Source: an uncultured Paracoccaceae bacterium
Lineage (GTDB): Bacteria > Pseudomonadota > Alphaproteobacteria > Rhodobacterales > Rhodobacteraceae
Assembly: GCA_945952025.1 (NCBI GenBank)
Contig: CAMFGW010000004.1
Span: 1 to 64,000 of the forward strand
Length of the DNA stretch: 64,000 bases
Direction of reading: 5' to 3'
Shown here: positions 8,412-16,272 of the stretch, in pieces
Numbering within the stretch: the first letter of the stretch is position 1
Layout: each line of letters starts with the position of its first letter
Position numbers and translations under genes: made by a program
Notes under the pieces: model-generated
Told to the model about the DNA's origin: nothing
Databases searched by the model: none
What the model saw: the letters and a program-made list of their open reading frames with translations, nothing else

Positions 8412-9149
8412 ATGTTTGACCTGACGGGCAAGACGGCACTGGTGACGGGCGCCTCGGGCGGGATCGGGGCGGCGGTGGCGCGCACGCTGCACGGGGCGGG
8501 GGCGACGGTTGGTCTGTCGGGCACGCGGGAAGAGCCCTTGCGCGCGCTTGCGGCCGAGCTTGGCGCGCGGGCGCATGTGCTGCCGGCGAACCTGTCGGAC
8601 CCAGCCTCGGTCGAGGCGCTGCCGAAGGCGGCCGCAGAGGCGATGGGCGGGCTCGACATCCTGGTCAACAATGCCGGGATCACCCGCGACGGGCTGATGA
8701 TGCGCATGTCCGACGAGGACTGGCTGTCGGTTCTGGAGGTGAACCTGACCTCGACCTTCCGGCTTTGCCGGGGCGTCCTGCGCGGCATGATGAAGGCGCG
8801 CTGGGGGCGGATCGTCAACATCTCGTCCGTCGTGGGTGCGACGGGCAATCCCGGGCAGGCGAACTACGTCGCCTCGAAGGCCGGGATGGTCGGGCTGTCG
8901 AAGAGCCTGGCTGCCGAGGTGGCGAGCCGGGGGATCACGGTCAACTGCGTGGCGCCGGGTTTCATCACCACGGCGATGACCGACAAGCTGAACGACGAGC
9001 AGAAGGGCCGCATCCTTGGGCAGGTGCCGGCGGGGCGGATGGGCGAGCCCGAGGAAATCGCTGCGGCCGTCCTTTATCTGTCGAGCGTCGAGGCGGCCTA
9101 TGTGACGGGCGCGGTCCTTCATGTGAACGGCGGGATGGCCATGGTCTGA
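8412..9149 (+). CDS. fabG: 3-oxoacyl-ACP reductase
   Basis: 245 residues from the ATG at 8412 (MFDLTGKTALVTG), which follows AAGGGAC; the track ORF starts 22 residues too early, inside the fabD end. Classical SDR features: TGASGGIG nucleotide loop at 13-20, NNAG at 86-89, catalytic Ser139, Tyr152 and Lys156 (YVASK), and the IRVNCVAPGFI-type strand after it (ITVNCVAPGFI). It reduces beta-ketoacyl-ACP with NADPH in each elongation round. The position between fabD and acpP confirms the fatty-acid role rather than another SDR function. Confidence 0.97.
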   Translation: MFDLTGKTALVTGASGGIGAAVARTLHGAGATVGLSGTREEPLRALAAELGARAHVLPANLSDPASVEALPKAAAEAMGGLDILVNNAGITRDGLMMRMSDEDWLSVLEVNLTSTFRLCRGVLRGMMKARWGRIVNISSVVGATGNPGQANYVASKAGMVGLSKSLAAEVASRGITVNCVAPGFITTAMTDKLNDEQKGRILGQVPAGRMGEPEEIAAAVLYLSSVEAAYVTGAVLHVNGGMAMV

Positions 9150-9199
9150 TCGGGGGGGCTTTGCCCCGAAAGCCTGCCTGAGCGGGCTTGCGAAAGCGT

Positions 9200-9227
9200 T
9201 TGCCTCGGTCCTAGACTGTGGTATAGG
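9200..9227 (+). promoter_or_regulatory. Candidate promoter for acpP
   Basis: TTGCCT, 16 bp, TATAGG, ending about 95 bp upstream of the acpP ATG. A separate promoter would let the very abundant carrier protein be made above the level of fabD-fabG. Prediction from consensus only. Confidence 0.45.
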
Positions 9228-9323
9228 CGGCGCGGATTTGAGGCCGAGTGTGCGGGATGGCCGCGCGCCGGGACAGACAGGAATGCGGGGCGCAGATGAC
9301 CCCCGCGGAACAGAGGAAGTACC

Positions 9324-9557
9324 ATGAGCGATATCGCGGACCGCGTGAAGAAGATCGTCGTCGAGCACCTGGGCGTCGAGCCCGAGAAGGTGACGGAAAG
9401 CGCGTCCTTCATCGACGACCTTGGTGCGGACAGCCTGGACACGGTCGAACTGGTCATGGCGTTCGAGGAAGAATTCGGGATCGAGATCCCGGACGACGCC
9501 GCCGAAACGATCCAGACCTTCGGCGACGCGGTCAAGTTCATCTCGTCCGCGGTCTGA
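9324..9557 (+). CDS. acpP: Acyl carrier protein
   Basis: 77 residues, acidic, with the [19 protein letters not shown] phosphopantetheine site; Ser37 of DSL receives the 4'-phosphopantetheine arm. It carries growing acyl chains between the Fab enzymes encoded on both sides (fabD, fabG upstream; fabF downstream). The ATG follows AGGAAGTACC. It has its own candidate promoter upstream and a compact terminator 23 nt downstream, which suits a short, very abundant mRNA. Confidence 0.98.
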   Translation: MSDIADRVKKIVVEHLGVEPEKVTESASFIDDLGADSLDTVELVMAFEEEFGIEIPDDAAETIQTFGDAVKFISSAV

Positions 9558-9579
9558 TCGAACGCGACGGAAGGACGGG

Positions 9580-9606
9580 CGGCACCCTTCGGGGTGCCGT
9601 TTTTCT
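9580..9606 (+). terminator. Rho-independent terminator after acpP
   Basis: GGCACCC-TTC-GGGGTGCC stem-loop directly followed by GTTTTTC. It ends just before the ATG of the next gene at 9619, so that gene has to be transcribed by read-through or a promoter hidden in acpP. Confidence 0.8.
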
Positions 9607-9618
9607 TTCGGGGGTGGC

Positions 9619-10137
9619 ATGGACAGCTCGGAAGTCGAGGGGGAACGCATCCGCTTGCGCAAGTTCACCTTGCGCGACTTCGAGCCCTTTGCGCGGCTTT
9701 GGCGCGAGCCGGGCGTGGTGCGCTACATCGGGCCGCCGCGGGGCGTGGCCGACAGCTGGTCGGCATTCCAGAAGGCGGCGGGCAGCTGGGCCCTGCTGGG
9801 CTATGGGCCCTGGGCGATCGAGCGGCTGGGGGACGGGAGGCTCATCGGGCAGGTCGGCTTCTTTCGCGCGCTGAGGGGCCATGGCTCGGATTTCGACGCG
9901 GCGCCGGAGTGCGGCTGGGTCCTGACCGGGGCCGCGCAGGGGCAGGGGATCGGGCGCGAGGCGCTGGCGCTGGCCCATGGCTGGTGGGATCGCCAGCCCT
10001 TCGGGGGCCCGAGCCATGCGATGATCGACGTGGGCAATGCCGCCTCTCTAGGCCTGGCCGGGGCGTTCGGCTACCGGGTGCTGCGAGAGGTCGAGGACAT
10101 GGGCGACCGGGTGGCCTTGCTGCGGCGCGAGGGGTAG
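9619..10137 (+). CDS. GNAT family N-acetyltransferase (RimJ/RimL-like)
   Basis: 172 residues from the ATG at 9619 (MDSSEVEGERIRLRKF). The pattern 'ERIRLRKFTLRDFEPFARLW', the mid-protein GWVLTGAAQGQGIGREAL acetyl-CoA loop (Q-G-Q-G-I-G) and DVGNAASLGLAGAFGYRVL (the N-x-x-S-x-x-L-x-E/A-K/F-x-G-F-type end) are those of the RimJ/RimL-like GNAT branch that acetylates protein N termini or small amines. Substrate unknown. The start sits 12 nt after the acpP terminator hairpin, leaving almost no leader. A structured dispersed repeat (copy A) begins 23 nt after the stop. Confidence 0.8.
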   Translation: MDSSEVEGERIRLRKFTLRDFEPFARLWREPGVVRYIGPPRGVADSWSAFQKAAGSWALLGYGPWAIERLGDGRLIGQVGFFRALRGHGSDFDAAPECGWVLTGAAQGQGIGREALALAHGWWDRQPFGGPSHAMIDVGNAASLGLAGAFGYRVLREVEDMGDRVALLRREG

Positions 10138-10160
10138 GGCGGGCGGATAGCGGTCGCCCT

Positions 10161-10353
10161 GGGCCGGGCGGGATCAGGAAACGCGACCCGCGTTTCCCCC
10201 GACCGAAGCGAGGCGGTTCCACTGGACCGCCGATGTCCTGAACCAACAAAGGCCAGCGCCCGCCGGGGCGGGCGCTGGCCGATGGCCTTTGGGCCATCGG
10301 CGGGGACAAAAGACCAAGGCATCGCATGGCAGGGCCAACGGCCCCTGCCGGCC
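10161..10353 (+). repeat. Structured dispersed repeat, copy A (short form, direct orientation)
   Basis: Starts GGGCCGGGCGGGATC and ends GGCCCCTGCC. Elements in order: palindrome GGAAACGCG-acc-CGCGTTTCC; GGCGGTTCCACTGGACCGCC; a 14-bp-arm stem GGCCAGCGCCCGCC/GGCGGGCGCTGGCC; a second stem GCCGATGGCC-ttt-GGGCCATCGGC; and GGCAGGG/CCCTGCC at the end. The same order recurs in copies B (50551), C (53901) and D (61374). This copy lacks the inner hairpin that sits within the long stem in the other three. It occupies the first half of the 371-bp gap in front of fabF. No coding sequence in it is credible; the long track ORFs crossing it are shadows. Confidence 0.88.
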
Positions 10354-10470
10354 GGGCCGGAAAAGTGGCAGCGCAGGTGCTGGATCGCGGGCCGATCTGA
10401 CCACTCGGCTTTGGCTCTGGCGGCGGGGCGCCGTGACTCTGGGCTTGGCGTTGCAGAGCGGCGGGGCTCT

Positions 10471-10494
10471 GTGTATTCCTCGGGCGGAATACAC
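10471..10494 (+). promoter_or_regulatory. Perfect inverted repeat in the fabF leader
   Basis: GTGTATTCC, 6 bp, GGAATACAC: 9-bp perfect arms ending 15 bp before the fabF ATG and just upstream of the GGGAGA ribosome binding site. As DNA it looks like an operator for a dimeric (for example TetR-type) regulator; as RNA it would be a hairpin next to the Shine-Dalgarno sequence. The T/A content of the arms stands out from the GC-rich surroundings. The regulator is not known to me. Confidence 0.5.
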
Positions 10495-10509
10495 GCTGGG
10501 GAGACAGGC

Positions 10510-11772
10510 ATGCGGCGCGTCGTGGTCACGGGGTTGGGAATGGTCACGCCGCTGGCGGCCGGGGTCGAGGAGACCTGGGCGCGGCTTCTGGCCGGCCAGT
10601 CGGGCGCGGGACCGATAACGCGGTTCGACACGTCGAACGTGGTCACGACCTATGCCTGCGAGATCCCCTATGGCGACGGGACGGGTGGCACGTTCAATCC
10701 CGACCATTTCATGGAGCCGAAGGATCGCCGCAAGGTCGATGATTTCATCCTTTATGCGGTCGCCGCCGCGCAGATGGCGGTCGAGGATTCGGGGTGGAAG
10801 CCCGAGGACGAGGAGGGCCGCCTTCGGACCGGCGTGATGATCGGTTCGGGGATCGGGGGCCTGAACTCGATTGCGGAAACGGCGGTCCTGATCAAGGAAA
10901 AGGGCCCCAAGCGGGTCAGCCCCTTCTTCATTCCGGGGGCGCTCATCAACCTGGCGTCGGGCCAGGTGTCGATTCGCTATGGCTTCAAGGGGCCGAACCA
11001 TGCCGTGGTCACGGCCTGTTCGACCGGGGCGCATGCGATCGGGGATGCGGCGCGGCTCATCCAGTGGGGCGACGCGGACGTGATGGTCGCGGGGGGTGCC
11101 GAAAGCCCGATCAGCGAGATCGGGATCGCCGGCTTCAATGCCTGCAAGGCTCTGTCCACGAAGCGTGCGGACGCGCCGGAAAAGGCGAGCCGGCCCTATG
11201 ATGCGGACCGGGACGGGTTCGTGATGGGCGAGGGCGCGGGCGTCGTCGTGCTGGAAGAATACGAGCATGCCAAGGCACGCGGCGCGAAGATCTATGCCGA
11301 AGTGCTGGGTTATGGCCTGTCGGGCGATGCCTACCACATCACCGCGCCGTCCGAGGATGGCGACGGCGGCTTCCGGTCGATGAGCGCGGCCTTGGCGCGG
11401 GCGGGGCTGAGGCCCGACCAGATCGACTACATCAATGCCCATGGCACCTCGACCATGGCCGACACGATCGAGCTCGGTGCCGTCGAGCGGCTTCTGGGCG
11501 ATGCGGCGGGCAAGGCGACCATGTCGTCGACCAAATCGGCCATCGGGCATCTGCTGGGTGCGGCGGGAGCGGTCGAGGCGATCTTCTGCATGCTGGCCAT
11601 CCGCGACCAGGTGGCGCCGCCCACGATCAACCTGGACAATCCGGCCATCGCGCCGAAGCTTGACCTGGCGCCGAACAAGGCGGTGAAGCGCAAGATCGAC
11701 TATGCGCTGTCGAACTCGTTCGGCTTTGGCGGCACGAACGCCAGCCTGGTCCTTGGCAGGGTCAAGGACTGA
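10510..11772 (+). CDS. fabF: 3-oxoacyl-ACP synthase II
   Basis: 420 residues from the ATG at 10510 (MRRVVVTGLGMVTPL); the 76 extra residues in the track ORF are translated repeat A. The thiolase-fold catalytic triad is complete: Cys170 in TACSTGAHAIG, His311 in NAHGTSTMADTIE, His347 in KSAIGHLLGAAGA; the C-terminal SNSFGFGGTNASLVL is also present. It condenses malonyl-ACP with acyl-ACP and, as FabF, sets the cis-vaccenate/temperature response of membrane lipids. The stop overlaps the mltG start by one base (TGATG), so the two genes are translationally linked. Confidence 0.97.
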   Translation: MRRVVVTGLGMVTPLAAGVEETWARLLAGQSGAGPITRFDTSNVVTTYACEIPYGDGTGGTFNPDHFMEPKDRRKVDDFILYAVAAAQMAVEDSGWKPEDEEGRLRTGVMIGSGIGGLNSIAETAVLIKEKGPKRVSPFFIPGALINLASGQVSIRYGFKGPNHAVVTACSTGAHAIGDAARLIQWGDADVMVAGGAESPISEIGIAGFNACKALSTKRADAPEKASRPYDADRDGFVMGEGAGVVVLEEYEHAKARGAKIYAEVLGYGLSGDAYHITAPSEDGDGGFRSMSAALARAGLRPDQIDYINAHGTSTMADTIELGAVERLLGDAAGKATMSSTKSAIGHLLGAAGAVEAIFCMLAIRDQVAPPTINLDNPAIAPKLDLAPNKAVKRKIDYALSNSFGFGGTNASLVLGRVKD

Positions 11773-12926
11773 TGTGGCGGCACGTCGCCTCGAACTTCCT
11801 GACGCTCGCGGTCGGGCTTTTGCTGGCCATCGGGGGCGTTGTCGCCTGGGCGAAGAGCCAGTATGTCAAGCCCGGGCCCCTGGCGCAGGCGATCTGCCTG
11901 AAGGTCGAGAAGGGATCGAATTTCCGCAAGGTTGCCGATCAGTTGGAAGCGCGGGGGGCGGTGAGCTATCCCTATATCTTCCGGGTCGGCGCGGATTACA
12001 GCGGGCGGACCAAGGGTCTGAAGGCCGGGTCCTACCTGGTGCCGGCGGGCGCCTCGATGGAGGCGATCGTGGTGCAGGTGACCGGCACGGGCGTGTCGAC
12101 CTGCGGCGCCGAGATCAACTACCGGATCGGGGTGACCGGGACGGATGTGGTCATCAGCGAGCTTGACCCGGCGTCGGGCGAGATGGCCGAGAAGGCGAAG
12201 TTCGATCCGGTGGCCGGGCCGGTTCCCGACATCTACAAGCAGATGCTCGACAGCGGGGATGCGCGGGTTGCGGTGACGGTCGCGGAAGGTGCGACGAGCT
12301 GGCAGATCATCGACGCCCTGTCGCGGGCGCCCTTGCTGACGGGCGCGGTCAAGGACGTGCCGGCCGAGGGCACTCTTGCGCCGCAGCAGTATGAGATTGC
12401 GAAGAACCAGACGCGCGCGGATCTGGTTTCGGAGATGCTGGCGAACCAGTCGGCGATCCTGAAGAAGGCCTGGGACGGGCGGGCGGAAGGCCTGCCCTAC
12501 AAGGCGCCCGAGGAGGCGCTGGTCATGGCCTCGCTCATCGAGAAGGAGACGGGCGTGCCGGCCGAGCGGGCCCATGTGGCGAGCGTGTTCCTGAACCGGA
12601 TGGCGCAGGGCATGAAGCTGCAGACCGACCCGGCGGTGATCTACGGGATCACCAAGGGGCAGGGCGTCCTGGGGCGGGGCCTCAGGCAGAGCGAGCTGAA
12701 GGCGAAGACGCCTTTCAACACCTATGTGATTGATGGGCTGCCGCCGTCGCCGATTGCCAATCCGGGTGCGGCGGCGATCGAGGCGGCTGTGCATCCGGAT
12801 GTGACGAAGGACCTGTTCTTCGTGGCGGACGGGACGGGCGGGCATGTCTTTGCCGAGACGCTCGACGAGCATAACCGCAATGTCGCCAAGTGGCGGGCGA
12901 TCGAGGCGCAGCAGGGCGGGGGTTAA
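11772..12926 (+). CDS. mltG: Endolytic murein transglycosylase MltG
   Basis: 384 residues with one N-terminal transmembrane helix (about 8-27) and a periplasmic catalytic domain. The YceG/MltG signature is complete: VMASLIEKETG with the catalytic Glu (about Glu257), RMAQGMKLQTDPAVIYG, FNTYVIDGLPPSPIANPG and the closing FFVADGTGGHVFAETLDEHNRNV. It cleaves nascent glycan strands and so helps set their length; it acts next to the Rod and divisome synthases. Pairing with fabF is common in alphaproteobacteria. It is the last host gene before the GTA promoter region. Confidence 0.95.
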   Translation: MWRHVASNFLTLAVGLLLAIGGVVAWAKSQYVKPGPLAQAICLKVEKGSNFRKVADQLEARGAVSYPYIFRVGADYSGRTKGLKAGSYLVPAGASMEAIVVQVTGTGVSTCGAEINYRIGVTGTDVVISELDPASGEMAEKAKFDPVAGPVPDIYKQMLDSGDARVAVTVAEGATSWQIIDALSRAPLLTGAVKDVPAEGTLAPQQYEIAKNQTRADLVSEMLANQSAILKKAWDGRAEGLPYKAPEEALVMASLIEKETGVPAERAHVASVFLNRMAQGMKLQTDPAVIYGITKGQGVLGRGLRQSELKAKTPFNTYVIDGLPPSPIANPGAAAIEAAVHPDVTKDLFFVADGTGGHVFAETLDEHNRNVAKWRAIEAQQGGG

Positions 12927-12976
12927 CGAAACCCTAAAGCTGCGCGCGGTAAGTCTTTGATCGGCATGTATTTTTC

Positions 12977-13005
12977 TTGACTTGCCGAACGGACTTCCGT
13001 ATAGG
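12977..13005 (+). promoter_or_regulatory. Candidate promoter of the GTA cluster
   Basis: TTGACT, 17 bp, TATAGG: near-consensus -35 and -10 boxes at ideal spacing, in an AT-richer stretch after mltG. Start of transcription would be near 13012, giving a leader of about 125 nt before g1. GTA clusters of this type are known to be transcribed from one promoter under CtrA/GafA control; I do not see a clear CtrA half-site pair (TTAA-N7-TTAA) here. Confidence 0.6.
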
Positions 13006-13137
13006 TTCTGACATGATGAGAAAAATGGGCGAGCGGCGGCGGGGTGACCCGGTTCGCCGCTTTGTCGTCTGTAGCCGCCCCAGGCGATCGGGGCCGCGCG
13101 GGTAGGGTCAGCGTCGGGGGCGCGCCGGGAGGGTATC

Positions 13138-13491
13138 ATCAACGGGGACGAGGCCGAAGGGCCGGGGCAGCAGTCAGCGACTGCGCCGCCGGAAGATCTG
13201 TGCCGGCGCCTGGCGGACGAGGCCATCGCACTGACGAGTGCGCTGGAGGTCGAGGGTGCCGAAATGCGTGAGGGGTCGGGCGGGGCGCGCTACCTGCGTG
13301 CCGCGCTGAGGCTTCTGTTGGAAGAGGAGACCGGGTTTGGGACGACGGACGTTGAAGACCGGGGCCCAGGCGGCGCCGACGGCGAGCGGCGGGGCGGAGA
13401 CGGAGCGCTCGATCTTGATGCAGCGCGGGCTGAGGTCGGGCGGCGCCTGGCTCGCCTCCGCGACGCAGGAGGAGGTCGAGAGCTTTCTTGA
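13138..13491 (+). CDS. GTA g1, small terminase-like protein (start codon uncertain)
   Basis: The reading frame is open from 13075 to the TGA at 13489-13491. It reads as protein from about DLCRRLADEAIALTSALEVEGAEM onward and ends with the GTA g1-like LDLDAARAEVGRRLARL. The frame holds no ATG, GTG or TTG before the ATG at 13264, which would drop the conserved first helix. A GGGAGGG Shine-Dalgarno lies 5 nt before an ATC codon at 13138; I use that as the provisional start (117 residues). CTG at 13198 is another option. In R. capsulatus g1 is the TerS that starts DNA packaging with TerL; here it overlaps terL by 74 nt. Confidence 0.6.
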   Translation: MNGDEAEGPGQQSATAPPEDLCRRLADEAIALTSALEVEGAEMREGSGGARYLRAALRLLLEEETGFGTTDVEDRGPGGADGERRGGDGALDLDAARAEVGRRLARLRDAGGGRELS

Positions 13492-14773
13492 CGGGCTGAG
13501 CCCCAACGCGCTCTTGTCGCTGCCGTGGCTGTTCGAGGTCTGGGCGCTGCCGCACCAGTTGCCGCCGCCGGGGGCCTGGAAGACCTGGGTCATCATGGGC
13601 GGGCGCGGAGCGGGCAAGACGCGGGCCGGGGCAGAATGGGTCAGGGCCGAGGTCGAGGGGGCGGGGCCTGCGGACCCCGGTCGGGCGCGGCGGGTGGCGC
13701 TGGTGTCGGAAACGGTCGACCAGGCACGCGAGGTGATGGTTTTTGGCGACAGCGGCATCCTTGCCTGCACGCCGCCCGACCGGCGCCCGGTCTGGGAGGC
13801 GACGCGGCGGCGGCTCGTCTGGCCGAACGGGGCCGTGGCGCAGGTCTTTTCGGCGCATGACCCGGAGAGCCTGAGGGGGCCGCAGTTCGATGCGGCCTGG
13901 GTAGATGAGCTGGCGAAGTGGAAGCGGGCGGCCGAGACCTGGGACATGCTGCAGTTCGCGCTGCGGCTCGGGACCAGCCCGCGTCAGGTGGTCACGACGA
14001 CGCCGCGCAATGTCGAGGTGTTGAAGGCGGTGCTGAAGAACCCCTCGACGGTCCTGACGCAGGCGCCGACCGAGGCGAACCGGGCCTGGCTCGCGCCCTC
14101 GTTCCTGGAAGAGGTGCGGGCGCGCTATGGCGGCACGCGGCTTGGGCGGCAGGAGCTGGACGGGGTGCTGCTGGAAGAGGCGGAAGGCGCGCTCTGGACC
14201 CGGGCGGTGATCGAGCGGGCGCGGGGCGAGGCGCCGGGGAGTTTCAGCCGGGTGGTGGTTGCGGTCGATCCGTCTGTCGCCGGGCAGGCCGGTGGCGACG
14301 AATGCGGGATTGTGGTGGCGGGGGTCCAGAGTGATGGGCCGGCGTCCGAATGGCGGGCCTGGGTGATCGAGGATGCGACGATGGCCGGTGGCTCGCCGCA
14401 GGCCTGGGCCGAGGCGGTCGTGGCGGCCTATCGGCGGCATGGCGCGAGCCGGGTCGTGGCCGAGGTGAACCAGGGGGGGGCGCTGGTCGAGGCGCTGATG
14501 CGGTCGGTCGACGCCTTCCTGCCGGTGACGAAGGTGCAGGCGGCGCAGGGCAAGGCCGCCCGGGCCGAGCCGGTGGCGGCGCTTTATGAGCAGGGCCGGG
14601 TGGCCCATGTGCGGGGCCTTGGCGCGCTTGAGGACCAGATGTGCCGGATGGGGCGCGGCGGCTATGAGGGGCGGGGCAGTCCGGACCGGGTCGATGCGCT
14701 GGTCTGGGCGCTGACGGATCTGATGATCGTGCCGGCGCGCGGCAGGGGCGTGCCGCAGATGCGGAGCCTTTGA
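13418..14773 (+). CDS. GTA g2, large terminase (TerL)
   Basis: 451 residues from the ATG at 13418 (MQRGLRSGGAWLAS), inside the end of g1; the track ORF begins at an upstream TTG whose extra 27 residues look non-native. Walker A is GGRGAGKT (61-68), Walker B with its Glu is AAWVDEL (about 160-166), and the RNase H-like nuclease half has VVVAVDPSVAG, then EVNQGG and SPDRVDALVWAL with further acidic residues. It pumps about 4 kb of random host DNA into the small GTA heads and cuts it by headful. Length and sequence fit the DNA-packaging protein of Rhodobacterales GTAs. Confidence 0.93.
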   Translation: MQRGLRSGGAWLASATQEEVESFLDGLSPNALLSLPWLFEVWALPHQLPPPGAWKTWVIMGGRGAGKTRAGAEWVRAEVEGAGPADPGRARRVALVSETVDQAREVMVFGDSGILACTPPDRRPVWEATRRRLVWPNGAVAQVFSAHDPESLRGPQFDAAWVDELAKWKRAAETWDMLQFALRLGTSPRQVVTTTPRNVEVLKAVLKNPSTVLTQAPTEANRAWLAPSFLEEVRARYGGTRLGRQELDGVLLEEAEGALWTRAVIERARGEAPGSFSRVVVAVDPSVAGQAGGDECGIVVAGVQSDGPASEWRAWVIEDATMAGGSPQAWAEAVVAAYRRHGASRVVAEVNQGGALVEALMRSVDAFLPVTKVQAAQGKAARAEPVAALYEQGRVAHVRGLGALEDQMCRMGRGGYEGRGSPDRVDALVWALTDLMIVPARGRGVPQMRSL

Positions 14774-14847
14774 GGGGTTCGCGCGTCGGGGAAGGGCTGT
14801 GGCCACGCGTTGCGGCGGGCCCGGCGGAATCGGGAATGGAGAGCGGG

Positions 14848-16017
14848 ATGGGTTGGAGTTTCTTCCGGCGCGGGACAGGCGTGCCCGAGACCAAGGCTTC
14901 GGCCACGGGCCGCGTGGTGGCCTGGGGCTCGTCGGGGCGCGTCGCCTGGAGTGCGCGCGACACGGTGAGCCTGACGCGGGCGGGGTTTACGGGTAATCCG
15001 GTGGGCTTTCGGGCGGTCAAGCTGATCGCCGAGGCGGCGGCGGCCCTGCCGCTGGTCTGTCAGGACCGGGACCGGCGCTATGACCTGCACCCGCTCTTGT
15101 CGCTTCTTGGGCGGCCCAATCCGGCGCAGGGGCGGGCGGAACTGTTCGAGGCGCTTTATGGCCAGATCCTGCTGAGCGGGGACGGCTACCTGGAGGCGGT
15201 GGGCGAACCGGGGCTGCCGGCAGAGCTGCATGTGCTTCGGTCGGACCGGATGGCGATCGTGCCGGGGGCGGATGGCTGGCCGATCGCCTTCGACTACGTG
15301 GTCGGCGCGCGGCGGCACCGGTTCGACATGACGGCCGATGTGGACCCGATCTGCCATATCCGCAGCTTCCATCCGCAGGACGACCATTACGGCCTGTCGC
15401 CCCTGCAGGCGGCAGCGGTGGCGGTCGACGTGCACAATTCGGCGTCGAGCTGGTCGAAGGCGCTTCTGGACAATGCGGCGCGGCCGTCGGGCGCGATCAT
15501 CTTCAAGGGCGTCGACGGGCAGGGGCAGCTGTCGCCCGAGCAATATGACCGGCTGGTCGGCGAAATGGAGATGCACCATCAGGGTGCGCGCAATGCCGGG
15601 CGGCCGATGCTGCTGGAGGGCGGGCTCGACTGGAAGCCGATGGGGTTCAGCCCGTCGGACATGGAGTTCCACAAGACGAAGGAGGCCGCCGCGCGCGAGA
15701 TTGCCGTGGCCTTCGGGGTGCCGCCGATGCTTCTGGGCATTCCGGGCGAGGCGACGTTTGCCAACTACGCCGAGGCGCACCGGGCCTTCTACCGGCTGAC
15801 GGTCCTGCCGCTTGCCACGCGGGTGACGGCGGCGGTGGCGCAATGGCTTTCGACGCATCTGGGCGAAGAGATCGAGATCCGGCCGGACCTTGACCAGGTG
15901 CCGGCGCTGGCGGCCGAGCGTGACCAGCTTTGGGCGCGTGTGGGTGCTGCGGATTTCCTGACCGAGGGGGAAAAGCGCGTTCTGCTGGGCCTGCCGCGAC
16001 TGCCGGAAGGGGCGTGA
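14848..16017 (+). CDS. GTA g3, portal protein (HK97 family)
   Basis: 389 residues from the ATG at 14848 (MGWSFFRRG), which follows GGAGAGCGGG; an ATG at 14836 is possible. HK97-type portal features: SLTRAGFTGNPVGFRAVKLIAEAAAALPL near the N terminus in short form 'VGFRAVKLIAEAAAALPL', DHYGLSPLQAA in the middle, and FGVPPMLLGIPGEATFANYAEA toward the end. Twelve copies form the ring at the special vertex through which DNA enters. The gap to terL is 74 nt and to g3.5 only 1 nt. Confidence 0.93.
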   Translation: MGWSFFRRGTGVPETKASATGRVVAWGSSGRVAWSARDTVSLTRAGFTGNPVGFRAVKLIAEAAAALPLVCQDRDRRYDLHPLLSLLGRPNPAQGRAELFEALYGQILLSGDGYLEAVGEPGLPAELHVLRSDRMAIVPGADGWPIAFDYVVGARRHRFDMTADVDPICHIRSFHPQDDHYGLSPLQAAAVAVDVHNSASSWSKALLDNAARPSGAIIFKGVDGQGQLSPEQYDRLVGEMEMHHQGARNAGRPMLLEGGLDWKPMGFSPSDMEFHKTKEAAAREIAVAFGVPPMLLGIPGEATFANYAEAHRAFYRLTVLPLATRVTAAVAQWLSTHLGEEIEIRPDLDQVPALAAERDQLWARVGAADFLTEGEKRVLLGLPRLPEGA

Positions 16018-16018
16018 G

Positions 16019-16261
16019 GTGGCCGGTCCCGGCGCGGGGTCGCGCTATCTGAAGGAGCCGTTCGAATGCGGGCATGAGCACCGGTTCGAGGCGACCGAGA
16101 AGATCATGGACGTGCAGTTCGCGGCGATGGAGCGGCGGCTCGAGCGGATCGAGGCGATGATCCTGGGCGTGGAGAAGCGGCTCTGGATGACGGTCTTTGG
16201 CGTCGTGGGCGTGATCCTGAGCCAGGCCGTGCAGTCGATCCTGCAATATTCACCGAAATAG
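16019..16261 (+). CDS. GTA g3.5, small membrane-anchored head-formation protein (RCAP_rcc01685 type)
   Basis: 80 residues from a GTG at 16019, one base after the portal stop. The first 25 residues contain RYLKEPFECGHEHR, then an amphipathic, coiled-coil-like helix (FAAMERRLERIEAMILGVEKRL) and one C-terminal hydrophobic segment (MTVFGVVGVILSQAVQSIL). This layout matches the small protein between portal and protease in R. capsulatus GTA, which is needed for head formation. The Cys-x-His pair (CGHEH) could bind metal. It is easily missed because of its size and GTG start. Confidence 0.8.
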   Translation: MAGPGAGSRYLKEPFECGHEHRFEATEKIMDVQFAAMERRLERIEAMILGVEKRLWMTVFGVVGVILSQAVQSILQYSPK

Positions 16262-16272
16262 GGGGCAAGGGC

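Noticed and set aside
6818-8848. 676-residue minus-strand ORF joining antisense fabD/fabG with a membrane protein
   Set aside because: Family similarity starts only at MTQPT (7309). The rest is antisense to well-supported fab genes.
9150-9199. GGGGGCTTTGCCCC hairpin after fabG as terminator
   Set aside because: Short stem and no T-tract; acpP seems to have its own promoter, but termination here cannot be supported.
10161-10353. Copy A as an N-terminal extension of FabF
   Set aside because: The track ORF runs through it, but FabF proteins begin at MRRVVVTG, and the same DNA recurs in non-coding gaps elsewhere.
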